Shown here in pieces: positions 1-8,572 of a stretch of 64,000 nucleotides of DNA. The translations under genes were made by a program, and so were the position numbers. A model generated the notes under the pieces. That model had not been told where the DNA came from. It saw nothing but the letters and a program-made list of their open reading frames with translations, and ran no database searches. The first letter of the stretch is position 1. Each line of letters starts with the position of its first letter. Source of the DNA: Cetobacterium somerae (lineage in GTDB: Bacteria > Fusobacteriota > Fusobacteriia > Fusobacteriales > Fusobacteriaceae); contig NZ_CP092520.1 in assembly GCF_022430525.1 (NCBI RefSeq), positions 62,001 to 126,000 on the forward strand, read 5' to 3'.

Positions 1-776
1 TTGGTTATTACTTAGATTTTATAAATAGAGTTTTAAAAGAGGCATTAAAATCAGATTACCAGTTATTAGTTGATGTAATAAACGATAATAGTTTTTCTAA
101 AGTAGAGTCGTTATATGTAAATAGAGATATTGTTGGAGGAATATTTATAGGATTTAAAGAGGGCGAAGAAAATATAAAAAAAATAATAAAGCAATACTCT
201 CCAATTGTATTAGTTGACTATCTTTTAAATCCAAGTTGTGAAAACAAAGGAGTTTATTATATAAATACAGAAGATTTTAATGGAGCTAAAGAAGCTACGG
301 AACACCTTATAAAATTAGGAAAAAAAAGAGTTATCCATATATCAGGAGATAGATGTAAACTTTCTGGAAAAGAAAGAGAAAATGGTTATTTAGAAGCTAT
401 GAAAAAATTTGGAATAGCTCCAATGATTTATAATGGTAACTATTCAGATGAAAAAGCTACAGAGATAGTAATGGAATTATTAGAGAAAAATATAGAGTTT
501 GATGGAGTGTTTTGTGCCAATGACAATATGAGTTATTGTGTAAATAATATTTTAAAAGAAAATGGAAAAGAGAATATTCCAATTATAGGGTTTGATAATT
601 TAAGAAATACAATTCCTTTAGGACTTATGTCGGTAGCTCCAGATATAAATAACTTGGCTAAAACAGCAGTAGAACTACTTGTAAATGATAAAGGAGAAAA
701 ACCAAAGGTAACTTTTGTGAAAACAACTTTAATAAAAGGTTTAGAGGAGTATGTAAAAGAGAGTTATTTAGATTAA
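1..776 (+). CDS. LacI-family sugar-responsive regulator, 5'-truncated
   Basis: The reading frame is open from base 3 to the stop at 774-776, so the gene starts before the window. What remains is the periplasmic-binding-protein-like sensor domain of a LacI/GalR repressor: a segment around ATEHLIKLGKKRVIHISGD, a GVFCANDNMS segment and IIGFDN near the C-terminus are typical of the family. The N-terminal helix-turn-helix lies outside the window. It ends 12 bases before the alpha-galactosidase gene on the same strand, so it probably controls the galactoside operon and answers to an alpha-galactoside or its product. The ligand is inferred from the neighbours only. Confidence 0.85.
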   Translation, partial: GYYLDFINRVLKEALKSDYQLLVDVINDNSFSKVESLYVNRDIVGGIFIGFKEGEENIKKIIKQYSPIVLVDYLLNPSCENKGVYYINTEDFNGAKEATEHLIKLGKKRVIHISGDRCKLSGKERENGYLEAMKKFGIAPMIYNGNYSDEKATEIVMELLEKNIEFDGVFCANDNMSYCVNNILKENGKENIPIIGFDNLRNTIPLGLMSVAPDINNLAKTAVELLVNDKGEKPKVTFVKTTLIKGLEEYVKESYLD

Positions 777-788
777 GTAGGAGGAAAG

Positions 789-2984
789 ATGATATATATA
801 AACGAAGAGAAAAAAGAGTTTCACTTACAAAGTATAAATATGAGCTATATATTTAATGTTATGAAAAATGGGCAATTAGGTAACTTATACTTTGGAAAAA
901 AAATAAAACATAGAGAAAGTTTCTCTCATTTTTTTCATCAACCAGAAGTAGGTATAGGAATAATAGCTCATCATGAAGATGATCCTGGATTTTCATTAGA
1001 GTATTATAAACAAGAGTATCCATCGTATGGGACAACAGATTTTAGAAAACCTGCTTTTCAAATAGAAAGTGGAGATAATAGTAGAATTAGTGATTTTGTA
1101 TATAAAGGGTATAGAGTTTATAAAGGAAAAGAAAAATTAAAAGGGTTACCTTCCACTTATATGGAAAATGAAGGAGAGGGAGAAACTTTAGAAATAGAGT
1201 TAGAAGATAATGTTTTAAATTGTAAACTGTTTTTAACATACACGGTGTATAAAGATAGAGATGTAATTACAAGAAATGCAAGGTTTGAAAACAATGGAAA
1301 AGAAAGTATAAATATTCATAGAGCTATGAGTTTTGCATTAGATCTTCCAGATTATAATTATGAAATGATACACCTTTCGGGAGCTTGGGCAAGAGAGAGA
1401 TTTATAAAAAATAGAAAACTTGAAGTTGGATGTCAATATATTGATAGTACTAGAGGGGCGAGTAGTGCTCATCAAAATCCATTCATAATTTTAAAAAGAC
1501 CTGAAACAACTGAAAATATGGGAGAAAGCATAGGTTTTGCTTTGGTTTATTCAGGAAATTTCTTAGCACATGTAGAGGTAGATCACTTTGATGCAACAAG
1601 AGTTACGATGGGTATTAATCCATTTGATTTTAAGTGGGAGCTAAAAAGCGGAGAAAGTTTTCAAACTCCAGAAGCAATAATTGTGTATAGTGATAAAGGA
1701 ATGAATGATTTAAGCCAAACTTTTCATAAACTTTTCCGTGAGAGAGTTGCAAGAGGGGAATGGAGAGATAAAGAAAGACCAATTTTAGTTAATAACTGGG
1801 AAGCGACATATTTTGACTTTAATGAGGAAAAAATTGTAGCTATGGCAGGAAAAGCAAAAGAGTTAGGATTTGAACTTTTTGTTTTAGATGATGGTTGGTT
1901 TGGAAAAAGAAATGATGATAAAACATCTTTAGGAGATTGGTTTCCAAATTTAGAAAAATTACCAAATGGAATTAAAGGTTTAGGAGAAAAAGTAGTAAAA
2001 GAGGGAATTAAATTTGGACTTTGGTTTGAACCAGAGATGATTAGTAAAAATAGTAGATTATATGAGGAGCATCCAGATTGGATTTTAGGAGTACAAAATA
2101 GAAGATTATCAATGGGGAGAAATCAATATATATTAGATCTTTCAAAAGAAGAGGTTAGAGATTATATAGTTAATATTTTATCTGAAAGATTTTCAGAGGC
2201 ACCAATAAGTTATGTAAAATGGGATATGAATAGAAATATGACAGAGATAACATATCAAGATTTACCACATAAATACATACTTGGATTATATGAGATCTTA
2301 GAGACATTAACAACTAAGTTTCCGCATATATTATTTGAATCATGTGCATCAGGAGGGGGAAGATTTGATGCAGGGATGTTACATTATATGCCACAAGTTT
2401 GGACTAGTGATGATACAGATGCAATAGTGAGACTAAATATTCAACATGGTACATCATTAGCTTATCCTTTAATATCAATGGGAGCTCATGTGTCAGATAT
2501 ACCAAATCATCAAACAGCTAGAAAAACTAGTTTAAAAACAAGAAATGATGTAGCTAGTTTTGGAAACTTTGGATATGAATTGAATCTTTTAGATTTTGAT
2601 ACTGAAATGGGGGAAGAGGTAAGACAGTATTTAAATTTTTATAAAAGAAATAGAAAACTTATACAGTTTGGAGATTTTTATAGATTAGAAAGTCCTTTTG
2701 AAAGCAATACAGCAGCTTGGATGGTTGTGAGTAAAGAAAAAGATGAGGCTTTAGTTGGACATTTTACAATTTTAGCTGAGCCAAATCCAGGATATAATAA
2801 AAAAGTGATACTAAAAGGTTTAGATTCTGAGAAAAAATATTTAGTAAATGATGAATTTGAAGCTTATGGAGATGAACTTATGAGTGTTGGAATTGTATTT
2901 CCACAACCAGAGAGATATTTTTCAAAAGATTCAGAAACTCAAGATTTTAAAAGTAGAATTTTTAAATTAAAAGAGATTAAATAA
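789..2984 (+). CDS. Alpha-galactosidase, GH36
   Basis: A 731-residue cytoplasmic glycoside hydrolase that removes terminal alpha-1,6-galactose from melibiose, raffinose and related sugars. Length and layout match GH36: an N-terminal beta-supersandwich, a central (beta/alpha)8 barrel and a small C-terminal beta domain. The barrel motif VLDDGWFGKR is present. KWDMNR carries the expected nucleophile Asp479. ESCASGGGRFD is followed by WTSDDTDA, which contains the expected acid/base Asp (541, or possibly 542). There is no signal peptide, so the substrate is hydrolysed inside the cell, consistent with the symporter gene 20 bases downstream. The start is an ATG behind a strong AGGAGG site. The family call is secure; the natural oligosaccharide is not known from sequence. 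Confidence 0.95.
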   Translation: MIYINEEKKEFHLQSINMSYIFNVMKNGQLGNLYFGKKIKHRESFSHFFHQPEVGIGIIAHHEDDPGFSLEYYKQEYPSYGTTDFRKPAFQIESGDNSRISDFVYKGYRVYKGKEKLKGLPSTYMENEGEGETLEIELEDNVLNCKLFLTYTVYKDRDVITRNARFENNGKESINIHRAMSFALDLPDYNYEMIHLSGAWARERFIKNRKLEVGCQYIDSTRGASSAHQNPFIILKRPETTENMGESIGFALVYSGNFLAHVEVDHFDATRVTMGINPFDFKWELKSGESFQTPEAIIVYSDKGMNDLSQTFHKLFRERVARGEWRDKERPILVNNWEATYFDFNEEKIVAMAGKAKELGFELFVLDDGWFGKRNDDKTSLGDWFPNLEKLPNGIKGLGEKVVKEGIKFGLWFEPEMISKNSRLYEEHPDWILGVQNRRLSMGRNQYILDLSKEEVRDYIVNILSERFSEAPISYVKWDMNRNMTEITYQDLPHKYILGLYEILETLTTKFPHILFESCASGGGRFDAGMLHYMPQVWTSDDTDAIVRLNIQHGTSLAYPLISMGAHVSDIPNHQTARKTSLKTRNDVASFGNFGYELNLLDFDTEMGEEVRQYLNFYKRNRKLIQFGDFYRLESPFESNTAAWMVVSKEKDEALVGHFTILAEPNPGYNKKVILKGLDSEKKYLVNDEFEAYGDELMSVGIVFPQPERYFSKDSETQDFKSRIFKLKEIK

Positions 2985-3004
2985 AAGCTCACGGGAGGAG
3001 TATC

Positions 3005-4360
3005 ATGGTTAGTTTAAAAACAAAATTATCATACGGTTTAGGTGCTTTAGGAAAAGATTATGCTTGTGCAATAGTTTATATATTTTTAATGTATTATTTT
3101 ACAGATGTTTTAGGGTTAGCTCCAGCCTTTGTAGGAACACTATTTTTAGTAGCTAGAATGTGGGATGCAATAAATGATCCTGCTATGGGTATGATTGTAG
3201 ATAATACAAGAAGTAAATGGGGAAAATTTAGACCTTGGATTTTAATTGGAACTCTTTTAAATGCTATTACAGTGGTTGGAATGTTTACAAAACCAGAGGC
3301 ATTTAGTGGGAAAAGTTTATATATCTATATATCTATTATGTATATTCTTTGGGGAATGACTTATACAGTTATGGATATACCATTTTGGTCTATGATACCA
3401 GCTCTTTCTGATGATAAAAAAGAAAGAGAGGAGATAGCAGTAGTACCTAGAATATTTGCAAGTTTAGCTTGGTTATCTCTTGGAAGTTTAGGATTACCAC
3501 TAATAGCATTTTTAGGAAAAGGAAATGAGGGAAGGGGATTCTCATTACTATCACTTGGAATTGCAGGAGTATTTATTTTAACAACTTTACTAATGGTAAC
3601 AAATGTAAAGGAGCAGATAAAAACTAAAAAAAATAGTGAAAAGATAAATTTAAAAGAAGCCTTTAGATTAATTTTGAAAAATGATCAATTGGTAGCATTG
3701 ATTGGAACAGTTTTAATGTATAACTTAATGGCGCAAATTTCTGGTGGAGTAGCAATATATTATTTTAAATATGTAATTGGAGTGGAAACTTTATTTTCAG
3801 TTTTCACTGGATTTTCAGGGTTAGCAGAGATTGGATCTTTAATGATGTTTCCAATTTTATCAAGAAAGCTAGGAAGAAAAAAGGTGTTTTTCTTAGCATG
3901 TGCACTTCCTGTAGTTGGATTTTTAATGTTATTCATTTTTGGAAATGTAGCACCAACAAATGGAACATTAATAGCTTTAGCTGGAATAGTGGCAAAGTTA
4001 GGTGGGGGATTAACTTTAGGTATTTCAACAGTAATGCTAGCAGATGTTGTAGATTATGGAGAGTTTAAGTTTGGAAGTAGAAATGAAAGTGTAATTTTCT
4101 CAGTTCAAACACTACTTGTAAAATCAGCATCAGCTGTAAGTGGATGGTTAATAGGAATGGGATTGTCACTAGTAGGATATGTTCCAAATGTAGCTCAAAG
4201 TGGGTCAGCTATAATGGGAATAAAATATTTGATGATAGTTTTCCCAATTCTACTTTCAATATTTGGGTATGTAATCTATAAAAAATATTATAGATTAAAT
4301 GGTGAATATTATGATGAAATAGTTGAAGCTATAAAAGTTAAAAGAGAAGTGGAAGCATAA
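3005..4360 (+). CDS. GPH-family glycoside:cation symporter (MelB-like)
   Basis: A 451-residue inner-membrane protein with about twelve hydrophobic segments. It begins like the glycoside-pentoside-hexuronide family (SYGLGALGKDYACAIVYIF) and keeps the N-terminal signature WDAINDPAMGMIVDNT followed by KWGKFRPWIL, whose acidic residues are typical cation-site positions in MelB relatives. It lies 20 bases after the GH36 gene and before a terminator, so it very likely imports the alpha-galactoside that enzyme cleaves, driven by Na+ or H+. The start ATG follows GGGAGGAG. Substrate and coupling ion are inferred from context. Confidence 0.9.
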   Translation: MVSLKTKLSYGLGALGKDYACAIVYIFLMYYFTDVLGLAPAFVGTLFLVARMWDAINDPAMGMIVDNTRSKWGKFRPWILIGTLLNAITVVGMFTKPEAFSGKSLYIYISIMYILWGMTYTVMDIPFWSMIPALSDDKKEREEIAVVPRIFASLAWLSLGSLGLPLIAFLGKGNEGRGFSLLSLGIAGVFILTTLLMVTNVKEQIKTKKNSEKINLKEAFRLILKNDQLVALIGTVLMYNLMAQISGGVAIYYFKYVIGVETLFSVFTGFSGLAEIGSLMMFPILSRKLGRKKVFFLACALPVVGFLMLFIFGNVAPTNGTLIALAGIVAKLGGGLTLGISTVMLADVVDYGEFKFGSRNESVIFSVQTLLVKSASAVSGWLIGMGLSLVGYVPNVAQSGSAIMGIKYLMIVFPILLSIFGYVIYKKYYRLNGEYYDEIVEAIKVKREVEA

Positions 4361-4363
4361 ATA

Positions 4364-4399
4364 AAAATGGTGTAGCTAAAAGTAGTTACACCATTTTTT
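4364..4399. terminator. Bidirectional intrinsic terminator
   Basis: An inverted repeat (ATGGTGTA and TACACCAT) with A-rich and T-rich flanks lies between the convergent galactoside operon and the Usp-like gene. It can end transcription from both sides. Confidence 0.8.
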
Positions 4400-4415
4400 A
4401 TTGGTTTATTTTAAT

Positions 4416-5177
4416 CTATCCTATAAAAATTGAAGTATTAAGATTTTCTAAAAGGTTTAATCCAGTTCGATTAGTTATTTTTTCAAAGAAAAAAGAACGA
4501 CTTAGATTTCCCATAAGTACTAAGTTAGATTTTCCTAAAGCAAAATAAAAATCTTTTAAAGTATCATCTTTAGAGTTAAAGTTTATAACATCAGCAGAAA
4601 GACCTTTGTTTTTTAGAAGTTCAACTAAGTAGTGCTTTTCATAATTACAATTCCATGTAAGTATTGGAATACTATCTGTATCTAAATTAGGGAAAAGACT
4701 TAAGAAGTTATAAACACTCTTATTAATTTTAACACCATCGTTAGAAACTATTGAGATATTTTCAAAAGTTAATGGTTTATTTCTTAAAATAATAATAGGT
4801 CTATAAGCTATTTTTAATAGTTCTAAGAATAAATCATTTAAATATACACTTTGTTCTAGCATAAGTAAGTCGGCAGTTTTTAAAAGAGTTTTAACTTCGT
4901 CTACTCCAACTTCAGATTGAACTATAAGTTCAGTTTCAATTTTGTATTTTCTTAAAGCTTCGTGCACTTGAGCAACAAAATCATCTTCCATCTCATTTAA
5001 AATTTCAGCAGCGCCACCTGAATTTAAAACAGTCTCGCTAATTGGAATTTTATAAGCAATGTCTCGAATATACATTGGAACGATGTCAAAACCAAAATGA
5101 GTTTTTAAGTGAATATAGCTTTTAAAAATAAGATCTAAATCATTGCCATTTTTTAATAGAATAACAACTTTTTTCAT
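4416..5177 (-). CDS. Divergent universal-stress-like protein
   Basis: A 253-residue cytoplasmic protein of weak similarity. It looks like two degenerate Usp-type alpha/beta units. The first half begins MKKVVILLKNGND and ends in a PIIILRNKPL strand. The second begins SIVSNDGVKINKSVYNFL and ends in LVLMGNLSRSFFFEK, which resembles the C-terminal MGSxGRS loop of Usp proteins, followed by SIFIG at the terminus. The glycine-rich nucleotide loop is poorly kept, so ATP binding is doubtful. A good Shine-Dalgarno (CGGGAGGA) precedes the ATG. It is transcribed alone. The function is unknown; the Usp assignment rests on fold-like patterns. Confidence 0.5.
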   Translation of the reverse strand: MKKVVILLKNGNDLDLIFKSYIHLKTHFGFDIVPMYIRDIAYKIPISETVLNSGGAAEILNEMEDDFVAQVHEALRKYKIETELIVQSEVGVDEVKTLLKTADLLMLEQSVYLNDLFLELLKIAYRPIIILRNKPLTFENISIVSNDGVKINKSVYNFLSLFPNLDTDSIPILTWNCNYEKHYLVELLKNKGLSADVINFNSKDDTLKDFYFALGKSNLVLMGNLSRSFFFEKITNRTGLNLLENLNTSIFIG

Positions 5178-5267
5178 AATGAAAATCCTCCCGATAAAAA
5201 TATCTACATCTGTATGTTCTGAAAAAAAATAAAAATCCTTTAAAACTTTAATAAAATAAAAGGAATG

Positions 5268-5296
5268 TTGTTTATTTTTTGTAAAATGATTATAAT
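5268..5296 (+). promoter_or_regulatory. Sigma70-type promoter
   Basis: TTGTTT at 5268-5273 and a perfect TATAAT at 5291-5296 are separated by 17 bases, just upstream of the small zinc-ribbon gene. Confidence 0.65.
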
Positions 5297-5314
5297 AATT
5301 AAGAGGTGATAAAA

Positions 5315-5548
5315 ATGCTAAATTTCTTTAGTTTTAAAAGGATTCAAGAGATTTTTAAAAATATAGCTAGAAATATAGAGTTGATTTTTGAACAGAGAGA
5401 GGGTCGAAACGAATTTTGTAAAATTTGTGGAAAAAGAGTTCCAAATAGTGATTTTTCAGAGCAATTTGAAGATGAAGGTGAATTGAGTAGTAGATGTTTG
5501 TATTGTAATAAAAAATTTATAAAAGCTAGAGAGAGGGTTATGAAATAA
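5315..5548 (+). CDS. Small protein with a zinc-ribbon-like CxxC pair
   Basis: A 77-residue protein. The ATG at 5315 is chosen because AAGAGGTGA ends six bases upstream; the GTG at 5306 lies inside that ribosome-binding site. The N-terminal half is basic and amphipathic (about residues 1-25). The C-terminal half holds CKIC and CLYC about 29 residues apart, a likely single zinc knuckle, and then a basic tail. It has its own promoter and terminator and no operon partner. No family is recognised; a nucleic-acid or protein-binding adaptor role is possible but unsupported. Confidence 0.6.
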   Translation: MLNFFSFKRIQEIFKNIARNIELIFEQREGRNEFCKICGKRVPNSDFSEQFEDEGELSSRCLYCNKKFIKARERVMK

Positions 5549-5565
5549 TCCTCTCTCTTTTTATT
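5530..5565 (+). terminator. Intrinsic terminator overlapping the stop codon
   Basis: AGAGAGGGTTA pairs with TAATCCTCTCT (one G-T wobble) and is followed by a T-rich tract. The stem begins inside the last codons of the zinc-ribbon gene. Confidence 0.75.
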
Positions 5566-5577
5566 TAGTAATATTTT

Positions 5578-6159
5578 TTAAATCTCTTTAAATGGATTTG
5601 GATTATGAACACATATAATTTTAGTTATGCAGTTTGTTTCATTTTTCCAATTGTGTGGTTTTGTCGAGTTGAAAGTAGTACTATCTCCTGGGTAAAGTAT
5701 AAACTCTTCATCCTCAAGATTTAAAGTTAAGACTCCTTCTAAAACAAATATAAACTCCTCTCCCTCATGAGAATACAGTTGTAAATTGTATGAACCATTA
5801 TCTGTGAAGGGCATAATATCTATTAATCTAGGATACAAATTATAAGCTTTTGTATTTGAGCTTAAATTATGTTGGATAATCTTATCTGTAATAGCTACAG
5901 CATCTCTATTGTAACTTCTTACAATTAACTTACTCTCCTCTTCTTTTTTATTAAAATCAAAGAAAAATTCTAATTCAACACCTAGAGAGTGAGCAATAAT
6001 CTCTAGAGAATCAATGGCGATACTTGTCATTCCTCTTTCTAATTGAGATAAAAAACCAACAGATAGATTGCAAGCAGTACTCAAATCTTTTAAAGTCATC
6101 TCTCTTTTTTTTCGAAGTTCTTTTATTAAAGAACCAATATTAGTAGAATATTTACTCAT
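5578..6159 (-). CDS. XRE-family regulator with C-terminal cupin
   Basis: A 193-residue transcription factor. Residues about 8-65 form an HTH_3 domain (IGSLIKELRKKREMTLKDL, then VGFLSQLERG as recognition-helix region). Residues about 115-185 form a cupin barrel (HEGEEFIFVLEGVLTL, PGDSTTFNSTKPHNWKNE) that would sense a small ligand. This architecture is common among regulators of amine, amino-acid or sugar metabolism. It is divergent from the hydroxyproline operon, and the intervening 276 bases carry two palindromes, so it is a good candidate regulator of that operon and of itself. The start follows AAAGGGGG. The ligand is not known. Confidence 0.85.
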   Translation of the reverse strand: MSKYSTNIGSLIKELRKKREMTLKDLSTACNLSVGFLSQLERGMTSIAIDSLEIIAHSLGVELEFFFDFNKKEEESKLIVRSYNRDAVAITDKIIQHNLSSNTKAYNLYPRLIDIMPFTDNGSYNLQLYSHEGEEFIFVLEGVLTLNLEDEEFILYPGDSTTFNSTKPHNWKNETNCITKIICVHNPNPFKEI

Positions 6160-6250
6160 TAAAACCCCCTTTATTGTAAAAAATATCTTTATAGTTTAAA
6201 TTATCATAAAAAATGATAAAATTCTAGAAAAATTTTTAAATTAAATCTAT

Positions 6251-6290
6251 AAATTCATATATATGAATTTCAAAGGCTTTATAAGCCTTG
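6251..6290. promoter_or_regulatory. Two adjacent palindromes, candidate operators
   Basis: Bases 6251-6270 form a perfect 20-base palindrome (half AAATTCATAT). It abuts a second inverted repeat at 6273-6289 (AAGGCTT, three-base spacer, AAGCCTT). Both lie between the XRE-cupin regulator and the hydroxyproline operon promoter. Neither has a T-tract like a terminator, so regulator binding is more likely. The binding protein is inferred. Confidence 0.5.
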
Positions 6291-6358
6291 AATTTTAGTT
6301 CAAAAATGGTTTTTAAGTTATTTTAAACATGTAAAATTCATAAAAATGAAAAAAGTAG

Positions 6359-6387
6359 TTGAAAAAAATAAAATTAAAGATTATAAT
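6359..6387 (+). promoter_or_regulatory. Promoter of the hydroxyproline operon
   Basis: TTGAAA (6359-6364) and TATAAT (6382-6387) with a 17-base spacer, about 50 bases upstream of the transporter start codon. Confidence 0.75.
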
Positions 6388-6435
6388 AGGCACAATACGA
6401 ATAATACGTTCAAAAAATAAAAGGGAGGTATTAAA

Positions 6436-7641
6436 ATGGAAATGACAGAACAAAAGATAACAGATGAAAATGCAGTAGAAGAAATGACAGAAAAAGAGAG
6501 CGTTGAAAGGGAAGTCGCCTCAGTTTCAAAGGAAACTTTTGTAGTTTTAACAGTATTTGTAACTCTTTTTATTTATCTTGGTAGCGTTATGGGAATTGAC
6601 AAAGTTTTTAGTGTTATGATGAAAACTGGTCACGATGTTTTAATGAACACATCTTTTTACATTATGGCTGTAGCCATTTTAGCAGGAGCAGTAGCTTCAA
6701 TTATGTCAGAGTTTGGAATTGTCGCTTTAATTAATAAAATAATATCACCACTTATGAGGCCACTTTTTGGATTACCAGGAGCAGCAGCACTAGGAGCTGT
6801 AACAACGTATATATCAGACAATCCAGCTATTTTAGGACTTGCAGAGGATCATGGATTTAGTAAATATTTTACAAAAGCTGAAAAAGTTACTTATACGAAT
6901 TTAGGAACAACTTTTGGAATGGGGCTTATTGTAACAGCGTATATGCTAAGTTTAGGAAGTGAGTATATTAAAGCGGTACTTATAGGAAATATAGGAGCAG
7001 TTATTGGAGGAGTATTCTCAGTTAGAATGGTTCTTAGATATGCTAAGAAATATTATAATGAATCAAGTAGTGAAAAAATAGATACTAAAGAAGAAGGAGA
7101 TCTTAGAAAGATTAGAGGAGGAAGTGCTTTTGAAAGACTTTTAGCATCTATGATGGATGGAGCTAAATCAGGAGTAACTCTAGGTCTTGCTTGTGCTTCT
7201 GGAACAGTTTTAATTTGTACATTTGTTATGATTTTAACATTTGGACCTCAAGGAGAAAATGGAACGTATGTGGGAGCAGCTTATGAAGGAGTTCAATTAT
7301 TGCCAAGGTTAGGATCATACTTTACACCAGTTGCAAAAATGTTATGGGGATTTGGGGAACCAGAATTGTTAGCTTATCCTTTTACAGCGTTGGGAGCTGT
7401 AGGAAGTGCTATGGGATTAACTAAAGGATTTATAGATAAAGGTTTAGCTAATGCAAATACAATTGCAGTATTTACAGGAATGGGGATTTGTTGGAGTGGT
7501 TTTTTAAGCACACATGTTGGAATGTTGGATACATTAAAACATAATCATTTTATAAAAATATGTATTTTATGGCAACTTTTAGGAGGGCTTATAGCAGGAG
7601 TTGCAGCAAACTATCTATTTAAACTACTATTATTATTTTAA
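6436..7641 (+). CDS. Gate-domain membrane transporter, candidate hydroxyproline importer
   Basis: A 401-residue integral membrane protein with a hydrophilic acidic N-terminal tail (about 30 residues) and about nine hydrophobic segments. It contains two nucleoside-recognition (Gate) type regions; one includes ALGAVTTYISDNPAILGLAED and the other FGEPELLAYPFTALGAVGSA. Proteins of this family are annotated only as nucleoside recognition domain or YjiH-like and their substrates are mostly unknown. It is the first gene of the hypE-hypD-proC operon and sits 14 bases before hypE, so transport of 4-hydroxyproline or a proline-containing compound is a reasonable inference. The start ATG follows GGGAGG. 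Confidence 0.75.
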   Translation: MEMTEQKITDENAVEEMTEKESVEREVASVSKETFVVLTVFVTLFIYLGSVMGIDKVFSVMMKTGHDVLMNTSFYIMAVAILAGAVASIMSEFGIVALINKIISPLMRPLFGLPGAAALGAVTTYISDNPAILGLAEDHGFSKYFTKAEKVTYTNLGTTFGMGLIVTAYMLSLGSEYIKAVLIGNIGAVIGGVFSVRMVLRYAKKYYNESSSEKIDTKEEGDLRKIRGGSAFERLLASMMDGAKSGVTLGLACASGTVLICTFVMILTFGPQGENGTYVGAAYEGVQLLPRLGSYFTPVAKMLWGFGEPELLAYPFTALGAVGSAMGLTKGFIDKGLANANTIAVFTGMGICWSGFLSTHVGMLDTLKHNHFIKICILWQLLGGLIAGVAANYLFKLLLLF

Positions 7642-7655
7642 AGGAAGTGAAGAAG

Positions 7656-8567
7656 ATGGCAATACCCTATGTAATAAATATACAGAAGTACTCTCTTCAT
7701 GATGGAGACGGAATAAGAACGACAATATTTTTTAAAGGGTGTCTTTTAAACTGTTGGTGGTGTCATAATCCAGAGAGTCAAAGATATACACCAGAGCTAC
7801 TTTTTAATTATGAAAGATGTAAAGGATGTAAAGAGTGTGAAAAAATTTGTCCAGAACATGTTATAAAAGTTGAAAAGAACATAGCTAAAACAGAAAGAGA
7901 AAGTTGTATATTATGTGAAACATGTTTAGATTATTGTGTAAACGAAGCTAGAGAAATAGTTGGGAAGCAATATCCAGTGGAAGAGCTTTTAAAAGAGATT
8001 GATAAGGATAAAATGTTTTATGAGGAGTCAGGTGGAGGAGTTACTTTATCAGGTGGGGAGATAATGACTCAAGATATTGGCTATTTAGTTGAGTTATTAA
8101 AAAAGATAAAAAAAAGAGGGTACCATGTTACTGTAGACACTTGTGGCTATGCTCCACAAAAAAATTATGAAGCTTTAATAGATTATGTAGATACATTCTT
8201 ATACGATATAAAAACAATGGACAACGAAGTTCATGAAAAGTATATGGGGAAAGGAAATGAGTTAATACTATCGAATTTAAAGTATTTAAGTGAGTGTGGA
8301 AAAAATATATACATAAGAATACCTTTAATAGGTGGAGTGAATAGTAGCCAGGAAAGTATTGAAAAAATTGTAAAGTTTTTAAAAGAGAATATTCAGGTAA
8401 AAAAAATAAATCTGCTTCCTTATCACAAAGCAGGAACCAATAAATATGAGAAGTTAGATTTAAGTTATTTAGGAGAAGATTTTGTTACACCTTCACAGGA
8501 AGAACTAGAAAAATATTTAGATATCTTTAGAAAAAATGGATTTTCAGATGTTAAAATAGGAGGGTAG
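7656..8567 (+). CDS. hypE: HypD-activating radical SAM enzyme
   Basis: A 303-residue glycyl radical enzyme activase. It keeps the radical-SAM cluster motif GCLLNCWWC (CxxxCxxC, Cys29, 33, 36), then an insert with two ferredoxin-like clusters (CKGCKECEKIC and CILCETCLDYC). SGGGVTLSGGEIM is the usual SAM-binding glycine-rich region. It would reductively cleave S-adenosylmethionine and place the radical on the glycine loop of HypD, whose gene follows five bases later. The ATG at 7656 is preferred over the GTG at 7647 because AAGGA lies only one base before the GTG. Assignment to HypE rather than another activase rests on the neighbour. Confidence 0.9.
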   Translation: MAIPYVINIQKYSLHDGDGIRTTIFFKGCLLNCWWCHNPESQRYTPELLFNYERCKGCKECEKICPEHVIKVEKNIAKTERESCILCETCLDYCVNEAREIVGKQYPVEELLKEIDKDKMFYEESGGGVTLSGGEIMTQDIGYLVELLKKIKKRGYHVTVDTCGYAPQKNYEALIDYVDTFLYDIKTMDNEVHEKYMGKGNELILSNLKYLSECGKNIYIRIPLIGGVNSSQESIEKIVKFLKENIQVKKINLLPYHKAGTNKYEKLDLSYLGEDFVTPSQEELEKYLDIFRKNGFSDVKIGG

Positions 8568-8572
8568 ATAAA

